DNA of 47,895 nt from an uncultured Candidatus Saccharibacteria bacterium (GCA_948868795.1 CAQRDK010000007.1:1-47895), one strand, 5' to 3'. Numbered from the stretch's first letter, positions 31,256-39,143 are shown. The notes: generated by a model from the sequence alone, not told the origin. Numbers and translations are program-made.

Positions 31256-32866
31256 GTGAGTAAAATATTTGATCAGTTGCTAGAGAAGCGAGGTTTTTCG
31301 CGGGAGTTTTTGAAGCCGCGGTATGAGGATTCGGTGGATCCGTTTTTGTTGCCAGATATGGCGCAGGCGGTCGAGAGGGTGCGGGTGGCGATTAACAGAG
31401 GTGAGAAGGTGTTGATTTACGGGGATTATGATGTTGACGGAGTGACGGCGAGCACGGTGTTATATGATGCTTTGACATTGGCGGGGGTAAAAGAAGTGGA
31501 AATTATGTTGCCGAACCGGTTTCTTGATGGCTACGGGATGAGTAAAAAAGTTGTTCAAAAGGCGGTTTCGACTGGAGTGAGGCTGGTGATGACAGTGGAC
31601 TGCGGAAGCCGGAATGATGAGATTATTGCGGAGTTGCTGGAGAACGGAGTGGAGACGGTGGTGACGGATCATCACGAGTGCGGGGAGACGTTGCCGAAAG
31701 CGGTGGCGGTGGTAAATCCGAAGCGGAAAGATGTGGAAGTGCCGGCGGAGCTGAAGGAATTAGCAGGGGTGGGGGTGGCGTTTAAGCTGGCGCAGGCCTT
31801 GGTGAAAGAGGGGCTGATCCCGGAGGGTCAGGAAAAATGGCTGCTGGATTTGGTGGCGCTCGGGACGGTTTGCGACAGTATGAAGCTGGTCGGGGAAAAT
31901 CGGCGATTGTGCAAGTATGGGTTGATGGTCCTAGAGAAGACGCGGCGGCCGGGGCTAAAGGAATTGATGCGGAGCGCGGGGGTGAAGACGCTGAACGGGG
32001 AGGCGATTGGGTATCAGATGGGGCCGAGGTTAAATGCGGCGGGGAGGATGGATTCGGCGGAGCGAGCGTTGAAGGTTTTGATGGAAAAACGGAAAGTGGC
32101 AGCGGTGAGCTTGGCGGCGGAGCTTGAGGGGCTGAATGATGAGCGACGGAAGGCGCAAGCGAAGGCGATTGATGAGATCAAGGAACGGGGCGTAGCGGAA
32201 GGGTCAGTAATTGTCGAGAGCGGGGATTGGCATGAGGGGGTTCTAGGGATTATTGCGGGGCGTTTGACGGAAGAATATAAACGGCCAGCGTTTGTTCTGT
32301 CGGAGGTCAATGGAGTTTTGAAGGGGTCGGGGCGGAGTTTTGGGGAGTTTAGCCTGGCAGAGGCGCTGGATGCGTGCAGGGAGTATATTATCGGGGGTGG
32401 TGGCCACGCGGGGGCGTGCGGGGTGAAAGTGGAGCCGGGGAGGTTGGAAGATTTCCGGCGGGCGATGAACGCGTATTATGATGGTCTGGGATTGTCGAAT
32501 CAGGAGAGGTTCTTGGGGGTGCGGGAGGATCTTGCGGTGGAGGATTTTGAGGCTTTTTCACTGGAATTGATTGAGGAGCTAAAGGAATTGGAGCCGTATG
32601 GGGAGGGGAATCAAGAACCGGTGTTTCTGTTGCCAGAGGTGCGAGTGATGGAGGCGGCGAGGTTGGGGGCGAATGAGCAACATTTGCGGCTGATGGTGTG
32701 GGATAAGGCAGGAAAATCGATGAAACTGATTGAGTTTTATGCGCCGGAAGGACATCTGGAGGTTAGGGGCGGGGATACGGTGAATGTATGGATTACTTTG
32801 GCGGAGAATGAGTTTCGAGGGGTTCGGAGCGTGGAGGGGAGAATTTTGAGGTTGGAGAGGGTGTGA
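31256..32866 (+). CDS. recJ: Single-strand-specific exonuclease RecJ
   Basis: 536 aa from GTG 31256, chosen for GGAGGAG five bases upstream; in-frame TTG/GTG codons lie further up. DHH motifs: VLIYGDYDVDGVTAS (DYDVDG 57-62), MTVDCGSRND, VVTDHHECGE (138-140). The DHHA1 motif GGGGHAGACGV lies at about 380-392, and the C-terminal OB domain ends VRSVEGRILRLERV. It is a 5'-3' ssDNA exonuclease in recombinational and mismatch repair. The preceding wHTH gene is co-oriented. The stop abuts a branched structured element. Confidence 0.95.
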   Translation: MSKIFDQLLEKRGFSREFLKPRYEDSVDPFLLPDMAQAVERVRVAINRGEKVLIYGDYDVDGVTASTVLYDALTLAGVKEVEIMLPNRFLDGYGMSKKVVQKAVSTGVRLVMTVDCGSRNDEIIAELLENGVETVVTDHHECGETLPKAVAVVNPKRKDVEVPAELKELAGVGVAFKLAQALVKEGLIPEGQEKWLLDLVALGTVCDSMKLVGENRRLCKYGLMVLEKTRRPGLKELMRSAGVKTLNGEAIGYQMGPRLNAAGRMDSAERALKVLMEKRKVAAVSLAAELEGLNDERRKAQAKAIDEIKERGVAEGSVIVESGDWHEGVLGIIAGRLTEEYKRPAFVLSEVNGVLKGSGRSFGEFSLAEALDACREYIIGGGGHAGACGVKVEPGRLEDFRRAMNAYYDGLGLSNQERFLGVREDLAVEDFEAFSLELIEELKELEPYGEGNQEPVFLLPEVRVMEAARLGANEQHLRLMVWDKAGKSMKLIEFYAPEGHLEVRGGDTVNVWITLAENEFRGVRSVEGRILRLERV

Positions 32867-32867
32867 A

Positions 32868-32995
32868 GCTTTTGCGAAATCCATATGGATTTCGCGGGCG
32901 GGCGTCAATTCGGAAGGAGACAGATTAGTTTCTGTCTCCTTCGTTCATTTCCTACGCCCGTACGGCGCGCTTCCAGAGGAAGGCGCCGCAAAAGC
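32868..32995. ncRNA. Candidate multi-branched structured RNA or palindromic element
   Basis: A closing stem GCTTTTGC (32868-32875)/GCAAAAGC (32988-32995) encloses three arms. Arm 1 is a near-perfect palindrome (32876-32893). Arm 2 is CGGGCGT/ACGCCCG (32899-32905/32954-32960), capped by a 12-bp stem (32913-32924/32931-32942). Arm 3 is GGCGC/GCGCC with TTCC/GGAA and an AGA loop (32964-32987). It begins two bases after the recJ stop. It does not match tRNA, tmRNA, 6S or SRP RNA. Strand and function are unknown. Confidence 0.5.
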
Positions 32996-33023
32996 CCGGA
33001 CACATTGTCTGTGGGGTATTTAG

Positions 33024-33061
33024 AAATAATTATAGCCACCAGTCGGTGGCTATAATTATTT
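33024..33061. terminator. Bidirectional terminator between recJ and rpsU
   Basis: A perfect 17-bp stem ending TATAGCCACC-AGTC-GGTGGCTATA, with A/T-rich base on both sides. The rpsU stop codon lies inside it. Confidence 0.85.
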
Positions 33062-33274
33062 GAGGCCGAGGCGCATGCGTTCGGCTTTTTCGGCGCGACG
33101 AATTTCGCGGATGATAGCCTTGCTGCGGCGTTCACGTTTAGAAATCGGCTTCGAGAAGCGCATTTGCGACTTCTTCAGAGGCATGATACCGCTCTGTAGA
33201 ACCTTGCGGTTGAAGCGGCGAATCAAGTTCTCGTTCGCCTCGTTCTGATCTTTCCTAGTTACTTTGATTGCCAT
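33056..33274 (-). CDS. rpsU: Ribosomal protein bS21
   Basis: 72 aa. MAIKVTRKDQNEANENLIRR, FNRKVLQSGIMPLKKSQMRF and SKPISKRERRSKA show the S21 start, the F.R.V...G......R.......S...R segment and a basic C-terminal helix. bS21 sits at the 30S platform next to the anti-SD of 16S rRNA and affects initiation. TATAAT ends nine bases before ATG, so the leader is ~3 bases with no SD. That is notable for a protein that modulates SD-dependent initiation. It is monocistronic. Confidence 0.95.
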   Translation of the reverse strand: MAIKVTRKDQNEANENLIRRFNRKVLQSGIMPLKKSQMRFSKPISKRERRSKAIIREIRRAEKAERMRLGLK

Positions 33275-33420
33275 ATATTGGGTATTATATCAAACTTTTC
33301 TCAATCTGCCAACCCCTATTTTGGAGTTTTGAAAGGGTCTATCTTACTATTGTATCACAGATTGTTATAAAAGTCAAGAGAGGGTGAGGGTTTTCGGAAG
33401 AATGAGAGGGATTTTTGTAG

Positions 33421-33426
33421 TATAAT
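33421..33426 (+). promoter_or_regulatory. -10 box of adk-map
   Basis: TATAAT preceded by GTAG; 18 bases to the adk ATG, with AAGGAGA in between. Confidence 0.55.
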
Positions 33427-33444
33427 GGAGATGAAGGAGAACAA

Positions 33445-34032
33445 ATGATTATATTGATGGGGCTAGCGGGCTCGGGGAAGAGCACGCAGGGTAAAATGCT
33501 GGCGGACGAAACGGGGCGGGTATGGTTGTCGGCAGGGCAAGTCTTACGCGAAACTGGTCAGTTTGACGAAATTATGAAACAGGGGGTGTTGGTCGACGAT
33601 ATGTTGACGGTGAAGTTGATGGCGCAGAAGATGGCGGAAGTAGTTAGGAGCGGTCGAGACGCAATTCTAGACGGTTTCCCAAGGGATGTGGAGCAGGCGG
33701 AGTGGATCGCGGAGAATATTGCGTCTGTGATTAAACTTATTGTTCGGATAGATGTGCCGAAAGATGAGCTAGTGCGGCGCCTGGAATTACGGGGGAGGGC
33801 GGATGATCTTGATAGGGGTGCGATTGAGAAACGCTTTCAGATTGTTGAACAAAATATTTATTCAGTTTGTGAGATTTTGAAGGCGAAAGGTGTGGCGATT
33901 CGGGACATTGATGGAACGGGGACGCCGGAAGAAGTCTATGAGAGATTGAAGGCAGTTGTGGACGAAATTGAGGGTGCGGAGAGGATGGAAATGACGGATA
34001 TTGTTGAAGATAGTGAAGTAGTAGAGAGATAA
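33445..34032 (+). CDS. adk: Adenylate kinase (short-lid type)
   Basis: 195 aa. The P-loop GLAGSGKST (6-14), the LDGFPRD NMP-binding motif (~74-80) and the RLELRGRADD segment are seen. The LID is of the short form without zinc cysteines, followed by DRGAIEKRF. It interconverts ATP+AMP and 2 ADP. The C-terminal ~25 residues are an acidic tail (GAERMEMTDIVEDSEVVER) beyond the usual fold. It is followed by map after 54 bases, as in many bacterial operons. Confidence 0.9.
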   Translation: MIILMGLAGSGKSTQGKMLADETGRVWLSAGQVLRETGQFDEIMKQGVLVDDMLTVKLMAQKMAEVVRSGRDAILDGFPRDVEQAEWIAENIASVIKLIVRIDVPKDELVRRLELRGRADDLDRGAIEKRFQIVEQNIYSVCEILKAKGVAIRDIDGTGTPEEVYERLKAVVDEIEGAERMEMTDIVEDSEVVER

Positions 34033-34086
34033 AATATGTAATTTGTGTGCCTAGTAGGCACACAATGGGTGGCAGAAAGGCAGTAA

Positions 34087-34863
34087 ATGAGTAAAAAAAT
34101 TGTTCAAGAACCGGAAAATCTAGAGGAAAAAGTCAGCGCGATGCGGGCTGGGGGAAAGATTTTGGGTGGGATTCTCAGGGATTTGAAGGAATATGTGAAA
34201 CCGGGGATGACCGGGAAAGAAGTGGACGCTTGGGTGCGGTCAGAGACGGAGCGGCGGGGAGCGAAGGTGGCGTATGATTATCTTGAGGAGGATTTTCCGG
34301 GGGCGATTTGTATTTCGATTAACGATGAGATTGTGCACGGGATTCCGACGGATTACGCTTTCGAGGAGGGGGACAAGGTGTCGTTCGACATGGACTTGCT
34401 GTATCAGGGGTATTATACGGATGCGGGGTTCACGATGTTGGTCGGAGGGAAGGGCTCTACAGCTGTGAAACAGATGATTAAAACGGTGGAGCAGGCGCTC
34501 TGGGCGGGGATTGATAAGGTGGAGCCGGGGGCGCGGATTGGGGATATTGGATATGCGGTGGAGAAGGTGCTCAGGAAGGGGAAATTGGGGGTGATTGAGA
34601 ATTATGTGGGGCACGGGATTGGGCGCGAGATGCATATGAAGCCAGAGGTGCCGAACTATGGAATCCGGGGGACGGGGTATAAGTTGAAGGTGGGGGATGC
34701 GATTTGTATTGAGCCAATGGCGTGTCTGGGGAAGCCGGCGAATTATGTGGATCCAGAGAGCGGTTGGTCGGTGAAATTGAAGGATGGGTCGATTGGATGT
34801 TACTGCGAGCATACGATTTTGGTGACGGAAGATGGTTGCGAGGTGTTGACTCTTCCGGAGTGA
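34087..34863 (+). CDS. map: Methionine aminopeptidase, type I
   Basis: 258 aa. Metal ligands are visible in order: D and D in FDMDLLYQGYYTDAGFTM, H in GHGIGREMHMKPEVPNYG, E in CIEPMAC and E in CEHTILVTEDG. The active-site histidine is in INDEIVHGIP. It removes initiator Met after deformylation. The N-terminal ~15 residues extend slightly beyond the typical start. AAAGG lies 7 bases before ATG. It shares a transcript with adk; ftsA follows from its own promoter, which overlaps the map stop. Confidence 0.95.
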   Translation: MSKKIVQEPENLEEKVSAMRAGGKILGGILRDLKEYVKPGMTGKEVDAWVRSETERRGAKVAYDYLEEDFPGAICISINDEIVHGIPTDYAFEEGDKVSFDMDLLYQGYYTDAGFTMLVGGKGSTAVKQMIKTVEQALWAGIDKVEPGARIGDIGYAVEKVLRKGKLGVIENYVGHGIGREMHMKPEVPNYGIRGTGYKLKVGDAICIEPMACLGKPANYVDPESGWSVKLKDGSIGCYCEHTILVTEDGCEVLTLPE

Positions 34864-34869
34864 TAGTGG

Positions 34870-34884
34870 TATAATACGCTTATG
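34870..34884 (+). promoter_or_regulatory. -10 box placing +1 on the ftsA start codon
   Basis: TATAAT at 34870-34875, six bases, ATG 34882. It directly follows the map stop (34861-34863). The predicted mRNA is leaderless. Confidence 0.55.
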
Positions 34885-36117
34885 GATGAAATTTCACGCT
34901 ATGCAGTAGGGCTCGATATCGGAACAAGTACGGTTCGGGCGGTTGTGGCGAGCGTGATGAAAGATGGTCGCTTGAATGTGATTGGCTCGGCGGAGGTGCC
35001 GAATAGCGGTATGCGTCGAGGGGCGGTGGTGAATTTGGCGGGGCCGGCGCAAGCGATTGATAAGGTCTTGGGGGAAGTAGAACGGATGGGGGGCTATGAG
35101 ATTAATGCGGCGACGATTTCGATTAATGGGTCGCAGATTTTGTCGACGCGGACAGAGGGGAAAATCGCGGCGGTGACGGCGAATCATGAGATTAATCAGG
35201 AGGATTTGGCGCGGTTGACGGATGTGGCGCTAGAGGGGGAGATTCCGGCGAATCAGGAGATTCTAGATGTGGTGCCGTTGCAGTATGTCTTGGATGGTCA
35301 GGCGGGGATTAAGGATCCGCTGGGAATGGTGGCGCTGAAGATTGAGATGCAGGCGAACGTGGTCTCGACGCTGGTTTCGACTTATGATAACCTCAGGAAG
35401 GCTTCGGAGTCGGCGAATGTGACGCCGGAAGGAGTTGTTCCGAGCGTGGTGGCGGCGGCGCGAGCGGTCTTGAATGAGCGGCAGATGGAAAACGGGGTTG
35501 CGGTGGTAGATATTGGGGCTTCGACGACGGGGATTGCAATTTACGAGGAAAGCGACTTGCAGTATGTCGGGGTGGTGCCGGTTGGATCGAATAATATTAC
35601 GAATGATCTTGCGGTGATGTTGGCGATTGATACAGAGGTAGCTGAGGAGATTAAGCGGCGCTTTGCGACGGGAAGTTTCGGGGAAAACGAGGGGTCGGTA
35701 GTGATTCGCTGGCGGGGGAAGGATTTGCATTTTGAGCGAGATCAGATTGATGAAGTGGTGCAGGCGCGGTTGGATGAGATTTTGGAGCTGGTGCATAAGG
35801 AGTTGAAAAAGGCACGGTATGAGCAACGGCTACCAGAGGGCATTGTCTTGACTGGCGGCGGCGCGCGGATGCGAGATATTGATAAGTTTGTGCGGATGAC
35901 TCTGGGAATGTCGGTGAAAATTGGAGCGCCGACGGGGTTGTCTGGGCTAGTAGAGAAGATTCAGAAGCCGGAGTTCTCGGCGGCGGTGGGTTTGATGTTG
36001 ACTTCGGCAGAGAATGAGGGGCGAGCGGCAGCGCCGAAAAAATCACGGAAGAAGTCTGGCAAAAAAACAGCAGATAAGGGTCCGGGGCTGCTTAAGAAGT
36101 TTTTCGGAAAGTTCTAA
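34882..36117 (+). CDS. ftsA: Cell division protein FtsA
   Basis: 411 aa. It has the actin-like ATPase phosphate-1 loop VGLDIGTSTVRAVV (9-22). The 1C insertion region carries EINAATISINGSQILSTRTE, LDVVPLQYVLDGQ and MVALKIEMQANVVS. Phosphate-2 is VVDIGASTTGIAIY, and the adenosine motif is GIVLTGGGARMRDI. The C-terminal tail is basic and ends LLKKFFGKF, an amphipathic membrane-targeting helix. FtsA tethers FtsZ filaments to the membrane. ftsZ follows after 166 bases with its own promoter. Confidence 0.95.
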   Translation: MDEISRYAVGLDIGTSTVRAVVASVMKDGRLNVIGSAEVPNSGMRRGAVVNLAGPAQAIDKVLGEVERMGGYEINAATISINGSQILSTRTEGKIAAVTANHEINQEDLARLTDVALEGEIPANQEILDVVPLQYVLDGQAGIKDPLGMVALKIEMQANVVSTLVSTYDNLRKASESANVTPEGVVPSVVAAARAVLNERQMENGVAVVDIGASTTGIAIYEESDLQYVGVVPVGSNNITNDLAVMLAIDTEVAEEIKRRFATGSFGENEGSVVIRWRGKDLHFERDQIDEVVQARLDEILELVHKELKKARYEQRLPEGIVLTGGGARMRDIDKFVRMTLGMSVKIGAPTGLSGLVEKIQKPEFSAAVGLMLTSAENEGRAAAPKKSRKKSGKKTADKGPGLLKKFFGKF

Positions 36118-36122
36118 CGAAT

Positions 36123-36199
36123 CCGCAATAAGAACTTTTGCGGAGGGTGCTCCGGGGCGCTAGCCCAAGTCTTACCCCCCACAAAGGCCCTTATCGCGG
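36123..36199. other. Structured region between ftsA and ftsZ
   Basis: CCGCAATAAG (36123-36132) can pair with CTTATCGCGG (36190-36199) with one mismatch. It encloses a small GGGC-GCTA-GCCC hairpin and a C-rich run. There is no T run after it, so it is not a classic terminator. It may be an RNA leader/attenuator or a processing site. Confidence 0.35.
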
Positions 36200-36250
36200 T
36201 TAGTTAAAATTAAATCCCAAAAAACTCCTTCATTCTTAAGGAAGATGTGT

Positions 36251-36256
36251 TATACT
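36251..36256 (+). promoter_or_regulatory. -10 box of ftsZ
   Basis: TATACT preceded by TGTGT, with TTCATT 16 bases upstream; 27 bases to ATG 36284. Confidence 0.5.
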
Positions 36257-36283
36257 AAAGAGAGACAATAAGTGGAGAAAAAT

Positions 36284-37684
36284 ATGCCTGAGATTAAGCC
36301 AACAGAGGTAGAAAGTTCAGCAAGCATTAAGGTTGTCGGTGTAGGTGGCGCGGGCGGTTCTGCGGTGGACCGGATGAAAGAAATCGGTTTGTCTGGTGTG
36401 GAGTTTGTCGCGGTGAATACGGATGCACAGGCTTTGCATCATTCTTCGGCAGACGTGAAGGTTCATATTGGTAAAGGTTTGGGGGCTGGCGGTGACCCGG
36501 AGAAGGGCCGCGAGGCGGCGGAGAATGGTCGCGAGGCGATTGGAAAGTCGCTCGAGGGGGCTGACATGGTATTTATTACGCTCGGTGCGGGTGGCGGTAC
36601 TGGTTCTGGTGCCGGTCCGATTGTGGCGGAAGAGTCGAAAGGCCGCGATATTTTGACGGTTGGCGTAGCAACAAAGCCGTTTACTTTTGAGGGGGCGAAG
36701 CGCCGCGAGAATGCGGAGAAGGCGATTGATGCTTTGTCTCAGCGAGTAGATGCTTTGATTACGATTCCGAATGATCGACTTTTGCAGACGATTGACCCGC
36801 GGACGCCGCTGACCGAGACTTTTAAGATTGCGGATGATGTTTTGCGGCAGGGGGTGCAGGGGATTTCGGAGTTGATTACAGAACATTCTTTGATTAATCT
36901 CGACTTTGCAGATGTGAAGGCGATTATGAAGAATGCTGGATCGGCGTTGATGGGGATTGGTCGGGCGTCTGGCGATAACCGGGCGACTTTGGCGGCGCAG
37001 CAGGCGATTGAATCGCCTTTGATTGAGGTGAAAATTGATGGTGCGCGCGGTGTGCTCTTCTCGGTGGCTGGTGGCTATGATATGGCGATGAGTGAGATTC
37101 AGGAAGCGGCGGAGATTATTACTGGGGCAGTTTCGCCGGATGCGAATATTATCTTCGGCGCATCGATTCGCCCAGAGCTTGAAGATGAGATGGTGGTGAC
37201 GGTGGTCGCGACCGGGTTTGACTCGGAATATTATCGCAAACTCGATATGGAACGCGCAAGCATGGAGCCGGTAAGCAATATGAGCACGGCGACGGTCGGA
37301 AGCTTGGCTTCTTCGATGGATACTGAGGATCGGGGCGTGGAATATCGTCCGGTGAATCGTTTTGGCGGTTCGTCTTATGGTAGCGCTTCTTCTGCTTCGG
37401 ATATGAGCGGTGGACGGATTGAGACGGCGCGCGATGATCGTGCACAGGCTACGACTTCTAATGATTCGCGTTTCGGGTCGTCGGATTCGCGGTTTGGCGG
37501 GGAATCTCGGTTTAATAATGATTCTCGGCTCGGCAATGAACAGATGAAGGATACGGGAGCGACGGATTTTACGGCGGAAAATCGTTCGAATATGTGGGAT
37601 TCGATTCCGAACAATGATCAGGAAGATGACTTGGATGTGCCGCCAACTCTGCGTGACCGCTTGCGCGGTAAGAATCGGGAGTAG
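36284..37684 (+). CDS. ftsZ: Cell division protein FtsZ
   Basis: 466 aa from ATG 36284, because GGAG sits six bases upstream; a GTG 12 bases before is the SD itself. The tubulin-type GTP site comprises VGGAGGSAVDRM, NTDAQAL, GAGGGTGSGAGP (101-112), and NDRLLQTIDPRTPLTETF. A disordered linker of ~120 residues rich in Ser, Arg, Gly and Asp (SRFGSSDSRFGGESRFNNDS) ends in the conserved tail peptide DVPPTLRDRLRGK that binds FtsA. It forms the Z ring. nrdR-like begins two bases after the stop. Confidence 0.97.
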   Translation: MPEIKPTEVESSASIKVVGVGGAGGSAVDRMKEIGLSGVEFVAVNTDAQALHHSSADVKVHIGKGLGAGGDPEKGREAAENGREAIGKSLEGADMVFITLGAGGGTGSGAGPIVAEESKGRDILTVGVATKPFTFEGAKRRENAEKAIDALSQRVDALITIPNDRLLQTIDPRTPLTETFKIADDVLRQGVQGISELITEHSLINLDFADVKAIMKNAGSALMGIGRASGDNRATLAAQQAIESPLIEVKIDGARGVLFSVAGGYDMAMSEIQEAAEIITGAVSPDANIIFGASIRPELEDEMVVTVVATGFDSEYYRKLDMERASMEPVSNMSTATVGSLASSMDTEDRGVEYRPVNRFGGSSYGSASSASDMSGGRIETARDDRAQATTSNDSRFGSSDSRFGGESRFNNDSRLGNEQMKDTGATDFTAENRSNMWDSIPNNDQEDDLDVPPTLRDRLRGKNRE

Positions 37685-37686
37685 GA

Positions 37687-38139
37687 ATGACAGTTTTGCC
37701 GAAAATCGGCGATAGCAAAGTCCTAGAAAGTCGCGAGGCTGATGATGGGACGACGATTCGGAGACGGCGCGTAAGCCCGGATGGTCATAGATTTACGACT
37801 TATGAGCGGATTGAGTTGCCACAGTTGATTGTGGTGAAGCGGAGCGGAAATCGAGAGATTTTCGATCGAGATAAGTTGATTACTTCGGTGAAACGGAGCG
37901 TTGGGAAGTTTTTGGACTCCGAGCTGGAGATTGAGGGGGTGGTTGATCAAGTGGTGGAATTACTCCGGGCAGAGAATGACGAGCAAATTACATCGCAACA
38001 AGTGGGGGACGCGGTGCTTGATGTGTTGGCGGAGCGGAATGAGGTGGCGTATGTGCGGTTTGCGAGCGTGTTTTTGGATTTTAAGACGTTAGCAGATTTT
38101 GAGGGGATTTTGAAACAGAGAAGGGAGGCAAAAAAATGA
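37687..38139 (+). CDS. nrdR: NrdR-like ATP-cone regulator lacking the zinc ribbon cysteines
   Basis: 150 aa. It aligns over its length with NrdR: KVLESREADDGTTIRRRR, then HRFTTYERIE, an ATP-cone (IVVKRSGNREIFDRDKLITS, VGDAVLDVL) and VAYVRFASVFLDFKTLADF. In ordinary NrdR the N-terminus is CPxC and CxxC around this segment and binds zinc to recognise NrdR boxes. Here the equivalent positions read VLPKIG and VSPDG, and the protein has no cysteine. The RRRR and RFTTYER features remain. DNA binding may be zinc-free, or the protein may act only as a nucleotide sensor. It is translationally close to ftsZ (2-base gap). Confidence 0.88.
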   Translation: MTVLPKIGDSKVLESREADDGTTIRRRRVSPDGHRFTTYERIELPQLIVVKRSGNREIFDRDKLITSVKRSVGKFLDSELEIEGVVDQVVELLRAENDEQITSQQVGDAVLDVLAERNEVAYVRFASVFLDFKTLADFEGILKQRREAKK

Positions 38140-38180
38140 GGGTGGTTTGCGGTTTTGTGAGCTTCGGGAGGATTTTGTAA
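38136..38180 (+). CDS. 14-aa coupling ORF before the thioredoxin-like gene
   Basis: The ATG overlaps the nrdR stop (ATGA). AAGGGAGG lies seven bases upstream, and the ORF ends TAATG on the next gene's start. It begins MRVVC, the same five residues as the downstream protein. It may be a translational coupler or a small tandem duplication of the start region. Confidence 0.4.
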   Translation: MRVVCGFVSFGRIL

Positions 38181-38437
38181 TGAGAGTAGTCTGTGTCTGG
38201 CGACGCGAGAGCGATTATGGACGCGCGGTGGAAGAATGGTTGTCGGAGTTTGAGCGGAGAACCGGTCGCGAGGTGGAGGATTTGAATCCTGACACGAAGG
38301 ATGGGGAGAGTTTCTGTCGAGCATACGATGTGGTGGAATACCCGACGATTTTGGCACTGGGGGATGATGGTGCGGTGCTTGCGAGCTGGCGGGGAACGAT
38401 GTTGCCGCTGTTCGATGAAGTGAGTTATTGGTTATAA
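38180..38437 (+). CDS. Small thioredoxin-fold protein without CxxC
   Basis: 85 aa from ATG 38180, with GGGAGG eight bases upstream. VVCVWRRESDYGRAVEEWLS, AYDVVEYPTILALGDDGAVL and ASWRGTMLP follow the thioredoxin order, including the cis-Pro motif (EYPT) and the strand after it. There is no CxxC motif: the segment that would carry it is WRRESDYG. A redox role is therefore unlikely and a binding or chaperone role is possible. It is the last gene of the ftsZ-nrdR transcript. Confidence 0.7.
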   Translation: MRVVCVWRRESDYGRAVEEWLSEFERRTGREVEDLNPDTKDGESFCRAYDVVEYPTILALGDDGAVLASWRGTMLPLFDEVSYWL

Positions 38438-38458
38438 GGGCTTGTTGGCTATAAAAAT

Positions 38459-38483
38459 GTCCCCGGGCTGGCTGCACGGGGAC
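38459..38483 (-). terminator. Terminator of the 213-aa gene
   Basis: GTCCCCG pairs with CGGGGAC across an 11-base loop. On the minus strand it is followed by ATTTTTAT. Confidence 0.75.
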
Positions 38484-38501
38484 GGTTGCGGAGGAGTTGT
38501 T

Positions 38502-39143
38502 TTAGATTCTGCGAGGCATGCTACGGCGCCCATTCGTTACGGCGTAGCCATGACTGCGAATCGGAGTAGAATTTGCGCTACGCTTCGGGGCGGTATAGGC
38601 GGTGGTCGCCAGCAGGGTGGAGGGAACGTAGGGATAGCAAATGGTCATCTCATCAGGATTGTTGATATAGGTGATGGCGCCTTCGCTGCCGGCGCCGCGA
38701 TACAGCATCTTGACGAGTGCCCCTTTGCGAAGGCGGTTAAGCTCCGTTGCCCATATACGACAGGCCTCATTGCGCGGGTCGTGGGTGCCGCTTTGGAAGC
38801 GCCCACCAGTTCTACCGTAAGATACGCTGTTGACTCGGCCGGCAATCTGGAGCCCGCGGCTGGTTTCGTCAATAATGTCGATACTAAGACGAACTTCACA
38901 GACGTTGCCACTACTGAGTGAGCGGCAGGTTTCGCCAAGGGCGTACTTGACTGTGAAGGTGCCTTCGCAGGACTTAATTTCGCCGCTGTCCATTTTGGCT
39001 TTGGAAGCTTTGAGGCTGGCCAGGGTAGTGCCTTTGGTAATCACGAAGACCACGGAGGAGGCATCACCACAGGTGATTTTCGGCAGCATGGGCGGGTCAG
39101 TCGTGAGTGCCGTATGTGCACAGGCGGTGCTGAGGGTTGGCAT
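38502..39143 (-). CDS. Unknown 213-aa cysteine-containing protein
   Basis: The start is ATG 39143, with AAAAAGGAG 12 bases upstream. The protein has no signal peptide or membrane helix. It has about seven cysteines, several spaced as in disulfide- or metal-binding proteins (TACAH, KITCGDASS, KSCEGTF, GETCRSL, GNVCEVRL, NEACRIW, MTICYPY). The N-terminal half has strand-like segments (SSVVFVITKGTTLASL, EVRLSIDIIDE). The C-terminus is basic (NGRRSMPRRI). A 146-base leader follows a consensus promoter, and its own terminator follows. I recognise no family. Confidence 0.72.
   Translation of the reverse strand: MPTLSTACAHTALTTDPPMLPKITCGDASSVVFVITKGTTLASLKASKAKMDSGEIKSCEGTFTVKYALGETCRSLSSGNVCEVRLSIDIIDETSRGLQIAGRVNSVSYGRTGGRFQSGTHDPRNEACRIWATELNRLRKGALVKMLYRGAGSEGAITYINNPDEMTICYPYVPSTLLATTAYTAPKRSANSTPIRSHGYAVTNGRRSMPRRI

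Noticed and set aside
32868..32995. SRP RNA, tmRNA or 6S RNA in the recJ-rpsU gap
   Set aside because: It lacks the SRP GGAA-capped asymmetric loop, any tRNA-like domain with tag ORF and the long single rod of 6S. Its size and branching differ.
38442..38921. Plus-strand ORF opposite the 213-aa gene
   Set aside because: It has no SD or promoter and its composition is that of a shadow frame. The minus-strand frame has promoter, SD, terminator and protein-like composition.
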